Shown: positions 33,369 through 41,616 of the stretch, piece after piece
How the letters are laid out: every line of letters starts with the position of its first letter
How positions within the stretch are numbered: the first letter of the stretch is position 1
Assembly (NCBI GenBank): GCA_964407695.1
Contig: CAYOWQ010000004.1
Span: 186,001 to 250,000 of the forward strand
Origin: CAYOWQ01 sp964407695
GTDB lineage: Bacteria; Planctomycetota; Phycisphaerae; Phycisphaerales; SM1A02
DNA: 64,000 bases
Reading direction: 5' to 3'
Program-made: the position numbers and the translations under genes
Notes under the pieces: generated by a model
Seen by the model: only the letters and a program-made list of their open reading frames with translations
Database searches by the model: none
Told to the model about the DNA's origin: nothing

Positions 33369-33668
33369 TCACAGATCGAAGTACTGGCTCAACAGATCGG
33401 CCATCTCCCAGTAGTTCAGCGACGCAATGAAGTCCATGAGTTCATCAATCGACTCCATCCCAAGCGATTCAAGCATTTCATCGACCTCAGAACCACCAGC
33501 CATCATGAGGGAAACGGAGTTGCAGGTGCCCCAAGAGGCGAGGAGCAAGCCGAGATCTGCTCCGTCGACATTTCCGTCTCCATTCAGATCCGCATCCGGA
33601 TCAGATGTTTCCCATGCTGCAAGTGACCTGCCCCCGTTTTCTGTACCAGGGTCTATGAGAGTCTGGGT
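33369..33668 (-). pseudogene. 3' fragment of a dockerin-tailed gene, 5' end lost
   Basis: The frame is open for 100 codons but has no usable start, and it is closed upstream by a stop at 33669-33671. It begins with a few unrelated codons, enters the end of a first dockerin repeat (SLAAWETSDPDADLNGDG), continues through a full second one (GNVDGADLGLLLASWG) and ends with a 45-residue acidic tail (VDEMLESLGMESIDELMDFI...). The break inside the first dockerin repeat indicates loss of the whole upstream gene. Its terminator is still in place. The acidic tail after the dockerin is unusual among its relatives here. Confidence 0.6.
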
Positions 33669-33671
33669 TCA

Positions 33672-34139
33672 AGTATAGATCCAAAGGATTCCCATGCTGG
33701 GCGGGTCAGCCCCAGCGGCAATCGCGACCGCCTTGAAAGCGGAGTTCCGGATCACAGCTTGTCTCCTAAATATGCGCCCCGATTCGGGACTAGGGAAGGG
33801 GAAGAAACAACCCAACACGAGAAAGATACGACAGAAGGACCGGTATCCTGCGCCCCGTGGTGAAAGAATTCTCACAATTTACCCCATCTTCACCTGTGTG
33901 CCGTACCGCTACCGTACCCGCCGCTTGGCTGCCCTCGTATCAGAGTTGCCGGATGCCGGGTTCGGGATGGCGGGTTGGCGGTTGGGGTGAACATCAGCAT
34001 GGGGGCAAGGATCACGGATGCGGCGGCGAACCGTGGCCGCTCACCTGAAGGAAGGCGGGCGGTGCGCAGCCGATGCCGGGATCGACGGGAGGTGTATGAC
34101 CTGCGTTACCGCTTCCGGAGGCGAGGGGGCGGGGGAATG
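33672..34139. other. intergenic region without recognised gene
   Basis: About 470 bp between the truncated dockerin gene and the beta-helix gene. I see no supported coding frame, repeat or island box in it. It may hold the deletion scar of the truncated gene. Confidence 0.4.
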
Positions 34140-35861
34140 TCACCCCGTCCACGCGCCCAGGAGCAGGCCCAGATCGGCGCCGTCCACGATGCCGTCGCCG
34201 TTGAGGTCGGCGGCGGGATCATCGCTGCCCCAGGCGCCGAGGAGAAGGCCGAGGTCGGCGCCGTCGACAAGGCCATCGCCGTTGATGTCACCAAAGACGA
34301 CAGGGACGCCGAACTCATGGGCGCCGAAGTCAACCAGCGGCGCGGTCCCGACGCCGGTGTCGGCGGTGGCGGGGTCGTCCGTGAATCGCGGCAGGCCCGC
34401 GACATCCATCGTCGTCCACACCGGAACGGCGGCGTTCTTCGCCGCGTCGATCAGCGGCGAACCCGCGGACAACCGGCAGTCGTCGTCGGCCGTGCCGTAC
34501 TGGTTGTCGGGACCGTTGGCGTCGACGAAGAGCGGGTCGGCATCGGTGCAGCCGGGGAAGTTGGCAGGGTCGAGGGGGTCTTCGCCGGGCTCGGGGACCC
34601 ACATCGACTGGATGCACGTCCAGGTGATGGTGGCGTCGCTGGTGTCGTCCTTGTGAATCGCGGCCTTGTATGGCGATGCGGCGGTGGCGGTGTTGGCCCA
34701 GAGAATGCAGTTGGTGATGTCGGCGGTGGTAGAATACGTGAGTGAGAGGCCGCCGCCGTCGCCCGCAGCGTTGCCGGCGATGGTGCAGTTGACGAACTCC
34801 ACGTTGGCGCTGAGGAAGATGGCCGCGGCTCCGCCGACTTTCGTCGTATTGCCGAGGAATTCGCAGCTCGAGAAGACCACGCCGTCGCCCGCGCTCCAGA
34901 TCGCGCCGCCGGCGCCCAGCGGCGCGGCGTTGTGAAGGAAGCGGCAGCCGTTGAAGTGGACATTGTCAGCGAGGGATGTCACCGCCCCACCGTTGGGATA
35001 GAGCGTGAGACTGCTGGTGCTGCAGATGTTTGAGGAGAAGGTGCAGTGGTCGAAGAGGGCGGGACAGTTGACGTCGAGGAAGGCAGCGCCGCCATCGCCG
35101 GGACCGCCCGCGCCGTACGCCTGATTGGCGGTGAAGGCGCAGTCGGTGATGGTCGGCGAGGTGGGCGTGCCGAAATAGAGAGCCCCGCCGCGGCCGCCCC
35201 AAGCGTAGTTGCCGACGAAGCTGCAGCCGGTGATGGCCGGGGCGCCGCCATTGGCAAAGAGGCCTGCGCCGAGATAAGCCAGGCATTGGTCAATGGTGCA
35301 ATCGACGATGGTCGGCGAGGCGTTGGTCAGGTGAATGCCCCCGCCGGCGCCGCTTGATCCGTACGTCGCGTAGCCGCCCCGGATGGTGAAGCCGTCAAGC
35401 ACCGTCGAGCTTCCGACGCCGGCCGCGGTAACGACGTGGTAGGCGTTGTCGCCGTGGTTCACCCAAGTGGGCTGGTCGTTTCCCTGGAGGTCGCCGGTCA
35501 GGATCGTGGGGTAAGCGATGGGGTCGCGGGCGTTTGGATTCGTGACGCCGGCGTATCCGCCGCGGAGGGCAAGACCTGGCGGCAGCTGGAAGGTGGCATC
35601 GCGCAGCCCCGAGCCGAGCGGCAGGTCGCTGGACTTGTCCGGCTGGTAGGTTCCCTGAGCGACGCGGATCTCAGTGATCGAGGGGTTCGACTCGGCATCG
35701 GCCAGAGCGTCCTGAAGGAATGAATACGCGGAGGCCCAAGAGATCCCATCGCCTCCCGGCGAGGTGGCATCGACGTAGCGGATGGCAGCCGTAGTCTGGG
35801 CCGCCGCGAGCACGCTGATCGATGCGGCAAACGGGAGTCGGATTGAGCGAAGAGAGACCAT
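34140..35861 (-). CDS. secreted right-handed beta-helix protein with dockerin-type tail
   Basis: The protein has 573 residues. ATG 35861 begins a signal peptide (VSLRSIRLPFAASISVLAAA). The segment RYVDATSPGGDGISWASAYS with LQDALADAE is the standard opening of planctomycete/Bacteroidetes polysaccharide-binding beta-helix proteins. Repeating coils follow, such as SPTIVDCTIDQCLAYLGAGL, APAITGCSFVGNYAWGGRGG and SPTITDCAFTANQAYG. The end carries two dockerin-type repeats (DINGDGLVDGADLGLLLGAW and DLNGDGIVDGADLGLLLGAW). It starts 26 bp after the stop of the upstream gene 35887-36648, so the two probably share a transcript. No catalytic residues for a lyase could be assigned. Confidence 0.86.
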   Translation of the reverse strand: MVSLRSIRLPFAASISVLAAAQTTAAIRYVDATSPGGDGISWASAYSFLQDALADAESNPSITEIRVAQGTYQPDKSSDLPLGSGLRDATFQLPPGLALRGGYAGVTNPNARDPIAYPTILTGDLQGNDQPTWVNHGDNAYHVVTAAGVGSSTVLDGFTIRGGYATYGSSGAGGGIHLTNASPTIVDCTIDQCLAYLGAGLFANGGAPAITGCSFVGNYAWGGRGGALYFGTPTSPTITDCAFTANQAYGAGGPGDGGAAFLDVNCPALFDHCTFSSNICSTSSLTLYPNGGAVTSLADNVHFNGCRFLHNAAPLGAGGAIWSAGDGVVFSSCEFLGNTTKVGGAAAIFLSANVEFVNCTIAGNAAGDGGGLSLTYSTTADITNCILWANTATAASPYKAAIHKDDTSDATITWTCIQSMWVPEPGEDPLDPANFPGCTDADPLFVDANGPDNQYGTADDDCRLSAGSPLIDAAKNAAVPVWTTMDVAGLPRFTDDPATADTGVGTAPLVDFGAHEFGVPVVFGDINGDGLVDGADLGLLLGAWGSDDPAADLNGDGIVDGADLGLLLGAWTG

Positions 35862-35886
35862 GGTGTCCTCCAGGAGGGCGAGTTCA

Positions 35887-36648
35887 TCAACTCCAGGCGC
35901 TGAGCAGGAGTCCGAGGTCGGCGCCGTCGACGACACCGTCGGCGTTGAGATCTGCGGCGGGGCCGTCGGTGCCCCAGGCGGCCAGCAATAAGCCCAAATC
36001 CGCGTCATCGACGACGCTGTCGTTGTTCAAGTCTTCAGGAATGATAGGCGCAGGCCCGTACAGCGTGAACACGGTGTCGCCTGAGATCGTCGCGTAGTTG
36101 GTGGCAAGGGTTGACCCCTTCGCGCCGCGGAAGTGCGATCCGTTGCCGCCTGTTCCCTGCGCGAGGCTCCACTCCGGTAGACCATTGTGCCATGCCTCGA
36201 TCTGCACCCAGTACTTGACGCCGGCGGTGGCGTGGAACGCCGTGGGAAGCGTGAAGCTGTGGTCGTACATCGAGATGCCGCCGACCGTTCCCGCCGGCGT
36301 CTGTCCCGCATCACCATCGATCCAGTATTCGACCAGCGGGTTACCGACGATGGCGGGCTCGGTGCCCACGGCGATCGACGGCCAGATTGAGATCTCGAAA
36401 CCGACCACCGGGCCGCTCCACGATCCTCCATACTTGAAGCCGCCGCGCCAGGTGATCGCCGTGACGTCCTGATCCGCCGGGAGGATGAAGCTGTCCCACA
36501 CCCACTGGTCGTAATCGCTGCCATCCTCGCCCCAACGCGAGGATTGGTAGAGGGCGCCGGTCGAGGCGGGGGACTGGGTATAGACAGCGACTTCAGCCGA
36601 CGCGATCCCGCAAAGAAGCGAAGCTCCAGCAACGAATGCCGTCCGCAT
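35887..36648 (-). CDS. secreted dockerin-tailed protein, function unknown
   Basis: The protein has 253 residues. The ATG at 36648 has GGAGG five bases upstream and opens a signal peptide (RTAFVAGASLLCGIASA). The body is a beta-sandwich of about 180 residues (WDSFILPADQDVTAITWRGG, then SFTLPTAFHATAGVKYWVQI). It resembles galactose-binding or exported 'uncharacterised planctomycete' domains. It ends with two dockerin-type repeats. A perfect island box lies about 70 bp upstream. It is the first gene of a pair with the beta-helix protein. Confidence 0.82.
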   Translation of the reverse strand: MRTAFVAGASLLCGIASAEVAVYTQSPASTGALYQSSRWGEDGSDYDQWVWDSFILPADQDVTAITWRGGFKYGGSWSGPVVGFEISIWPSIAVGTEPAIVGNPLVEYWIDGDAGQTPAGTVGGISMYDHSFTLPTAFHATAGVKYWVQIEAWHNGLPEWSLAQGTGGNGSHFRGAKGSTLATNYATISGDTVFTLYGPAPIIPEDLNNDSVVDDADLGLLLAAWGTDGPAADLNADGVVDGADLGLLLSAWS

Positions 36649-36716
36649 GGTGTCCTCCAAGAGTGAGGCGATGCCTCGACACCATGATGTTGGCCGCCCG
36701 CGGCCGGCACCGCGAC

Positions 36717-36730
36717 GGGGAAACTTCCCC
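36717..36730. promoter_or_regulatory. island box 4 (GGGGAAACTTCCCC)
   Basis: Arms GGGGAA and TTCCCC around AC, about 70 bp upstream of the start at 36648. It lies in the gap after the response regulator gene. Confidence 0.7.
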
Positions 36731-36768
36731 CATTGTGGCTCAGTGTTGGTGGATTCAACGCGCGGCGA

Positions 36769-37551
36769 TTACGCCTCCGCCAAGCCCTCGCGGATCGCGA
36801 ACCGCATCAGCTCGGCGCGGGAGTTGATGCCCAGCTTTTTCATGATGCGCTCCTGATGGCCGTCGATCGTCTTGGCGCTCCGGGAGAGCTCGTCGGCGAT
36901 CTCGACGCGCGATCGCCCTTTGCCGATCAGACGCAGCACCTCGAGTTCGCGAGGGGTCAGTGCTTCCAGCGTCGTCTTCGGACGGGGGTCAGACTTCTGA
37001 CGCGACTTGGCCTGACCGGCTGATCCGCCGATCTTCGCGGGCTGCACGCGCTGTCTCACCTTCGGTCCCATCACGAAGACGCCCTCGGCGTTCCGCGCCA
37101 CTTCCTTGACCCCCGCGACAATGTCGTCGAGCTCGTCGCCCTTCGCAAAATAGCCGCATGCGCCGCACTTGTATGCAGCCGAGAGATAACCATCACGCAC
37201 ATGGGCGCTCAGAAAAACAAAGTGGACGTTCGGATGCATGTGGCGAAGCCGATCCGCTGTCTCGAAGACGTCAGGCCCGGGCATTTCGATATCCAAGAGC
37301 ACGACGTCGGGCTTGAGCCGCGCGAACTCTTCGAGGAGATTCGTGGCCGAAGAGAGGTACCCAACGCATTGGATGCGCCCATCGATGGCGAACTGAGCCT
37401 TGAGACCTTCAACCAGCACCGCGTGATCATCGACGCAGAGCACGCGAACCGTTGGCCCAGTAAATACCGCAGACGGCGATTTTCGTTTCGCCGTCGGACT
37501 GGGGGGCATGGAGGAGTCATCAGCCGAAGGGCTCGCAGACGGGGATGACAT
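36769..37551 (-). CDS. NarL/FixJ-family response regulator (receiver plus LuxR HTH)
   Basis: The protein has 260 residues. ATG 37551 has GGAGG six bases upstream. A Ser/Pro-rich leader of about 33 residues precedes the receiver domain, where acidic D41-D42 (LCVDDHAVL), phosphoacceptor D87 (VVLLDIEMPG), the switch region FVFLSAH and the Lys in CGYFAKGDE are all in place. The output domain is a LuxR-type HTH: LTPRELEVLRLIGKGRSRVE, IADELSRSAKTIDGHQERIM, KKLGINSR. It lies directly downstream of the PAS kinase gene with 13 bp between, so it is almost certainly its partner. LuxR-type dimers bind palindromes, which makes it the best candidate to bind the island boxes. Confidence 0.92.
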   Translation of the reverse strand: MSSPSASPSADDSSMPPSPTAKRKSPSAVFTGPTVRVLCVDDHAVLVEGLKAQFAIDGRIQCVGYLSSATNLLEEFARLKPDVVLLDIEMPGPDVFETADRLRHMHPNVHFVFLSAHVRDGYLSAAYKCGACGYFAKGDELDDIVAGVKEVARNAEGVFVMGPKVRQRVQPAKIGGSAGQAKSRQKSDPRPKTTLEALTPRELEVLRLIGKGRSRVEIADELSRSAKTIDGHQERIMKKLGINSRAELMRFAIREGLAEA

Positions 37552-37564
37552 TTGAGGGCCTCCT

Positions 37565-40237
37565 TCAGGAACGTGTAAGAACGGCGCCAATCGCTTGACG
37601 GATGGCGTCCAGGTTGTATGGGTCGTCGATAATGACCGGTTGCAGGCTGCCGGGTATGGCGACGAACGTTGTTTCGAATTTACCCAACACCATCATTCGG
37701 CAGCGCGGATGGTGCGCATGCCATCCCGCCAGATCGTTTATCGCCGCTGACGTGGGCTCCGTCACCCAGACGGCCGCATCGCGTGCATCGCTGACGGAGA
37801 TGACTTCAGCACCCGACACTTCGAAAAGGTTCTTCACGAGGGACGCGACCCGTCCGTCCTTGACGTCCAAGACAACGAGTGGCTGTTCCGTATCGGCCTC
37901 ATTCACGACTGGAAACGTCAGTGCGACCGTCGTGCCCTTGCCAAGCTCGGATTCGATGTTGACGGCGCCACCGGCTTGCTCGACCACCTTTTTCACGAGA
38001 GCGAGACCGAGGCCGGTTCCGAGGCCGCGCGGCTTGGTCGTGAAAAACATGTCGAACGCCCGCCGCTTGACCTCTTCCGACATGCCTGTCCCATTGTCGG
38101 TGACGGCGAGTCTGACAGTCGCGCCATCCCCTGCTAGATCAATCTTGAGGCGGGCATATCCTTGCCTTCGCTTACGCTCGGGTGGGATGGCAGCGCCAGC
38201 ATTCACCACCAGGTTCAAGATGGCCTGTGTAAGCGCATGTGGGGCGACAGCGATGTGGGGAAGGTGACGCGGCATCGACATCGTGACTTTGACATGTTTC
38301 GGCACGGCCTTCTGAAGAAGCGCTCCCGCCTGTTGCCACCACGCGCGAAGATCCGTCGCCCCGCTGGTGTCATCGGCCTTCTCAGGGTCCATGGCGAGAA
38401 AGTGAAGGCCGTCGGCGAGTTGTTGCAAATAGCCGACGCTCTTCTGAACCGCCTTGATGTGAGCGTCGGCGTCGGAAGGAATGGACGACGCGCGCGCAGC
38501 ATTCAGATGCGCCCGAACGGGCAGGAGCACGTTGTTCATGTCGTGGCCGAGCCCGGCCGCAAGTGAGCCGATCGAGGCCATTCGATCCGTCTCGCGAAGA
38601 CGTGCCTCCGATAGTTTCCGATCGGAGATGTCCCGGATCATGCCGGTGAACAGCCGTCCCGGCTCGACCTCGCTCACCGCCCAATCGATAGGAAAGAGCG
38701 TGCCGTCCTTTCGTCGAGCCTTGACCTCACGTCCAATGCCGATGATTCGCCGCTCGCCGGTCCGTTTGTAACGCTCCAAATAGCCGTCATGCTCCTCCCG
38801 ATAGGGTGGTGGCATGAGCATGCTGACGTTGCTTCCGACCATCTCGGCGGCCTCGTAACCAAACATTCGCTCCGTCGCGCGATTCACCGACTGAATGAGC
38901 CCGCAGTCGTCAATGGTGATGATCGCATCCACTGCCGAATCAAGCACCGCCCGCAGACGGGCTTCACTCTGGCGCACGGCCTCCTCGCTTCGTTTTCGTC
39001 CCGAGATGTCTCGAATGATCCCCGTGAAGAGTGCACCAGGTTCGACTTCGCTGACGGCCAGGTCGATCGGAAACGTTGTTCCGTCCTTTCGCCGCGCCCG
39101 CACCTCGCGACCGATTCCGATGATGCGCCTCTCGCCCGTGCGGGCGTAACGCTCGAGGTAGCCATCGTGCTCCTCTCGATACGGAGCCGGCATCAGCATG
39201 TTGACGTTCTGACCGAGCATCTCGGCTGCTGTGTAGCCGAACATCCGCTCGGTCGCAGCATTGACTGACAGGATGTCGCCACGGCCGTCGCTGGTGATGA
39301 TCGCATCCACCGCCGAATCCAGCACGGCGCGAAGGCGCGCCTCACTGCCGCGGAGCGCTCGCTCGCGCTGCTTGTGCTCGGTGATGTCACGAGCGACGCA
39401 CGACGCTCCCACGATCATGCCGGTCGCATCCTTGACCGGCGACAGCGACAGTGAGACTTCGAGGCGCGTGCCGTCCTTCCGGACGCGGGTTGTCTCGAAC
39501 GTGCTGACCCGCTCACCCCGGCGGATCTGGTCGATCATTCGGTGGTATTCGTCGACACCCTCCGGCGGTAGAAGCATGAGCATTGACTGTCCGACCGCCT
39601 CGGCACGGGTGTACCCATAGAGCCGTTCGGCGCCGCGGTTCCATGTCAACACAACGCTGTTCAGATCCTTCCCGATGACGGCGTCTTGAGACGATTCCAC
39701 CATGGCGGCGAGGCGGAAGATGCCCGAGTCCGCTTCGCGCTGCTCCGTCATGTCACGCGTGACGTAGCCAAGACCGTGAAGGCTCCCGCCATGGTCGCGA
39801 AGCGCCAACGTGACGACCCGGGCAAAGAATCGCCCTCCGTCCTGACGCAGCCGCCATCCATCCTCTTCGAAGCGACCTTCTCGTAGAGCAGTCTGGACGG
39901 CCCGCCGCGGCGTGCCCGCCGCCGCTTCCTCGGGGGGATAGAAGATTGAAAACGGTTTGCCGATCACCTCGTCGGCGGCGTAGCCGAAAAGACGCTGAGC
40001 TCCTCCGTTCCAGCTGGTGATGGCCCCCTCCACATCGGTGGTCACCACCGCGAAGTCTGTGACGTTGGAGACAAGCAAACCAAGCTGTTGCTCCTGGCTG
40101 GGCGTAGCGAGATCGGGCAGTTGCTGCGAGTTCGCCTTCGCGCCCGAAGGAACACCTGAGCCCTCCGCTCTCGACTCTTCGTGGACAGCAGCAGGATGGG
40201 CCCCATCTCTCGGCCGGGGAGTGGGCATATGCAGCAT
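37565..40237 (-). CDS. FixL-like multi-PAS sensor histidine kinase
   Basis: The protein has 890 residues and no membrane segment, so it is predicted cytoplasmic. Four PAS domains lie at about 52-172, 180-297, 298-423 and 424-549. The third and fourth are near copies (REEHDGYLERY, TGERRIIGIGREV) and keep the FixL heme-pocket residues: H357/R377 and H483/R503, each 20 apart as H200/R220 in Bradyrhizobium FixL. The phospho-acceptor is H565 (AGLGHDMNNVLLPVRAHLNA), followed by an HATPase domain (VTDNGTGMSEEVKRRAFDMF, GLGTGLGLALVKKVVEQAGG). The last 115 residues look like a degenerate receiver. Oxygen, NO or CO sensing is inferred. A box lies 84 bp upstream of its own start. Confidence 0.9.
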   Translation of the reverse strand: MLHMPTPRPRDGAHPAAVHEESRAEGSGVPSGAKANSQQLPDLATPSQEQQLGLLVSNVTDFAVVTTDVEGAITSWNGGAQRLFGYAADEVIGKPFSIFYPPEEAAAGTPRRAVQTALREGRFEEDGWRLRQDGGRFFARVVTLALRDHGGSLHGLGYVTRDMTEQREADSGIFRLAAMVESSQDAVIGKDLNSVVLTWNRGAERLYGYTRAEAVGQSMLMLLPPEGVDEYHRMIDQIRRGERVSTFETTRVRKDGTRLEVSLSLSPVKDATGMIVGASCVARDITEHKQRERALRGSEARLRAVLDSAVDAIITSDGRGDILSVNAATERMFGYTAAEMLGQNVNMLMPAPYREEHDGYLERYARTGERRIIGIGREVRARRKDGTTFPIDLAVSEVEPGALFTGIIRDISGRKRSEEAVRQSEARLRAVLDSAVDAIITIDDCGLIQSVNRATERMFGYEAAEMVGSNVSMLMPPPYREEHDGYLERYKRTGERRIIGIGREVKARRKDGTLFPIDWAVSEVEPGRLFTGMIRDISDRKLSEARLRETDRMASIGSLAAGLGHDMNNVLLPVRAHLNAARASSIPSDADAHIKAVQKSVGYLQQLADGLHFLAMDPEKADDTSGATDLRAWWQQAGALLQKAVPKHVKVTMSMPRHLPHIAVAPHALTQAILNLVVNAGAAIPPERKRRQGYARLKIDLAGDGATVRLAVTDNGTGMSEEVKRRAFDMFFTTKPRGLGTGLGLALVKKVVEQAGGAVNIESELGKGTTVALTFPVVNEADTEQPLVVLDVKDGRVASLVKNLFEVSGAEVISVSDARDAAVWVTEPTSAAINDLAGWHAHHPRCRMMVLGKFETTFVAIPGSLQPVIIDDPYNLDAIRQAIGAVLTRS

Positions 40238-40320
40238 TCTACCCAGATGGCCTGGTCGTCAAAGGGGGCAGTTGTCGCCGCGCGGTTTTGAGCGAATGGC
40301 ATTCTGTAGCGCCGGCAATA

Positions 40321-40334
40321 GGGGAAGTTTCCCC
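40321..40334. promoter_or_regulatory. island box 5 (GGGGAAGTTTCCCC)
   Basis: The reverse complement of box 4, identical over 14 bp. It lies in a divergent promoter region: 84 bp from the kinase start (40237) and 66 bp from the small gene at 40400. It suggests autoregulation of the two-component system. Confidence 0.7.
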
Positions 40335-40399
40335 TTGGGATGAGGCGAGGTTGTGGTCCATGATCTGCTCACCCGATACATCTGATCAAGGCGACACCT

Positions 40400-40576
40400 A
40401 TGAGAATCACCCTTCGTCCAATGCTCGACCCGACGCGGGAAGTCGACGTCACGGATTTGTTGATCGCTGCAATCGCTGATGCACTTGCGCGACTCTACGG
40501 CGGAAATGAGCAGTTGAATCGCCTAGAGGCGGAAGCGCATCTTGTGCAGCTTTTTGAGCGCCTCAAGCTCCAATAG
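40400..40576 (+). CDS. small protein of 58 residues divergent from the sensor kinase
   Basis: ATG 40400 to TAG 40574-40576 encodes MRITLRPMLDPTREVDVTDL and then a helical, Ala/Leu/Glu-rich second half (LLIAAIADALARLYGGN..., LNRLEAEAHLVQLFERL). AAGG lies about 9 bases upstream. No family is recognised. It is supported mainly by its position: a perfect island box lies 66 bp upstream, the same spacing as for other island genes. It may be a small regulator or anti-kinase. Confidence 0.45.
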   Translation: MRITLRPMLDPTREVDVTDLLIAAIADALARLYGGNEQLNRLEAEAHLVQLFERLKLQ

Positions 40577-40699
40577 GTAATGTCGACGACAGTCGCCGCA
40601 GACTCTACACCTCGACACATCTCGATGCTCAATCACTCACTTATCGCCGCCGCCAGCCCCCCCACGCACTGAAGGTGCGTCGCCGAACCAAACCGAAAC

Positions 40700-40912
40700 T
40701 TGCGAACGATCCTTCTCATCAGCGGCATGAAGGACAACTGCTGCCGCGAGCGTGTGGCCCAGGCAGTTGGCGGTACCCCAGGCGTTCAGGAGGTTCAGGT
40801 CAATCTCTTCCGCGCATCGGCAGTTGTGGACCACGACGCTTCATGCACGCGAGCAGACATCATCTCGGCGATCAAGCAAGTCGGTTTCGCGGCATCAGTG
40901 GTAGCCGGGTAG
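40700..40912 (+). CDS. HMA-type metal-binding-fold small protein
   Basis: The protein has 70 residues, apparently from TTG 40700. The beta-alpha-beta-beta-alpha-beta pattern of heavy-metal-associated domains is clear: TILLISGMKDNCCRERVAQA, GTPGVQEVQVNLFRASAVVD, then DIISAIKQVGFAASVV. In CopZ and P-type ATPases the loop is GMxCxxC. Here it is GMKDNCC, so the first Cys position is Asp and two adjacent Cys remain, which should alter metal choice or abolish copper binding. No copper ATPase is adjacent. The start codon is uncertain. Confidence 0.65.
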   Translation: MRTILLISGMKDNCCRERVAQAVGGTPGVQEVQVNLFRASAVVDHDASCTRADIISAIKQVGFAASVVAG

Positions 40913-40973
40913 GAGGAGACTTGGGATCCAGGAGGGCACACCACGCTGGGAAGTCGGTCTGCAAGTTAGATAG

Positions 40974-40985
40974 GGGAAACTTCCG
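40974..40985. promoter_or_regulatory. island box 6 (GGGAAACTTCCG)
   Basis: One base off the consensus, 86 bp upstream of the DUF2934 gene start at 41071. Confidence 0.6.
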
Positions 40986-41070
40986 TGAAGAGCTGGAGCT
41001 CGGTATCCCGCAGACTGCTCCGTGATGGCTCTCGAACCGCACGCCCAACGATCCGTAAGGACTTTCCACC

Positions 41071-41280
41071 ATGCCGACGAAAACACATCGTAACACTACA
41101 CCGACGCATGTCCCGTCCGTCCTCGTAGCGAGCTCACGTGAGCCCGCGCGCCAGATCGAGGTTTCACCGGATCGCACCCGCGGGCGCGCGTACGAGATCT
41201 ACAACCAACGATGCCATGAGGGCGGAGCAGGCGACGAATGCTCAGACTGGGTGCAAGCCGAACGAGAGCTGACCAGCTGA
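41071..41280 (+). CDS. DUF2934-type small protein
   Basis: The protein has 69 residues. The second half, RAYEIYNQRCHEGGAGDECS followed by DWVQAERELTS, matches DUF2934, a short helical domain usually seen as R-A-Y-x-I-W/Y-x-x-x-G-x-x-x-x-x-x-x-W-x-x-A-E-x-E-L. The first half is Thr/Pro-rich. DUF2934 genes often occur near stress genes in proteobacteria; function unknown. Box 6 lies 86 bp upstream. Confidence 0.75.
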   Translation: MPTKTHRNTTPTHVPSVLVASSREPARQIEVSPDRTRGRAYEIYNQRCHEGGAGDECSDWVQAERELTS

Positions 41281-41400
41281 GGCTACGCCTCAGCGCGGCG
41301 CCATTCTGCTGGCAGACCTTTCGAGGACGGGTTTGTCTTATCGCGCCTATTCGAGAGAATACGGCGGTGACCACCGCACTCGTCGCTGTTGCCGGCCAGC

Positions 41401-41547
41401 CTGTCTATCAGGCTCGGCATCACGCAGATCTACAGGACCGGAGACGTTGAGGTGCAGGCTCTTCGCAGCGTGGATTTCGATCGCCAGAGCGGCCAATTCG
41501 TCGTGCTGCTGAGACTGAGTGGAAGCGGCAAGAGCACCCTGCTGTGA
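41401..41547 (+). pseudogene. remnant of a LolD/MacB-type ABC ATPase
   Basis: The frame reads GITQIYRTGDVEVQALRSVD, then FDRQSGQFVVLLRLSGSGKS followed by TLL and a stop. That is the N-terminus of a LolD/MacB-family ATPase up to and including a damaged Walker A (LSGSGKST for GPSGSGKST). Nothing resembling the rest of the ATPase follows. No clear start codon precedes it. It is a truncated relic. Confidence 0.6.
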
Positions 41548-41616
41548 GGCGCTTTCAATTCGTGCCGCGCCTGCCGGCGCTGGCACGCGAGAACGAGATG
41601 AATACGCGCAAGCGAG

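Noticed and set aside
33694..33990. A 98-codon plus-strand frame
   Set aside because: No ribosome binding site, no recognisable domain, and biased low-quality composition; treated as non-coding.
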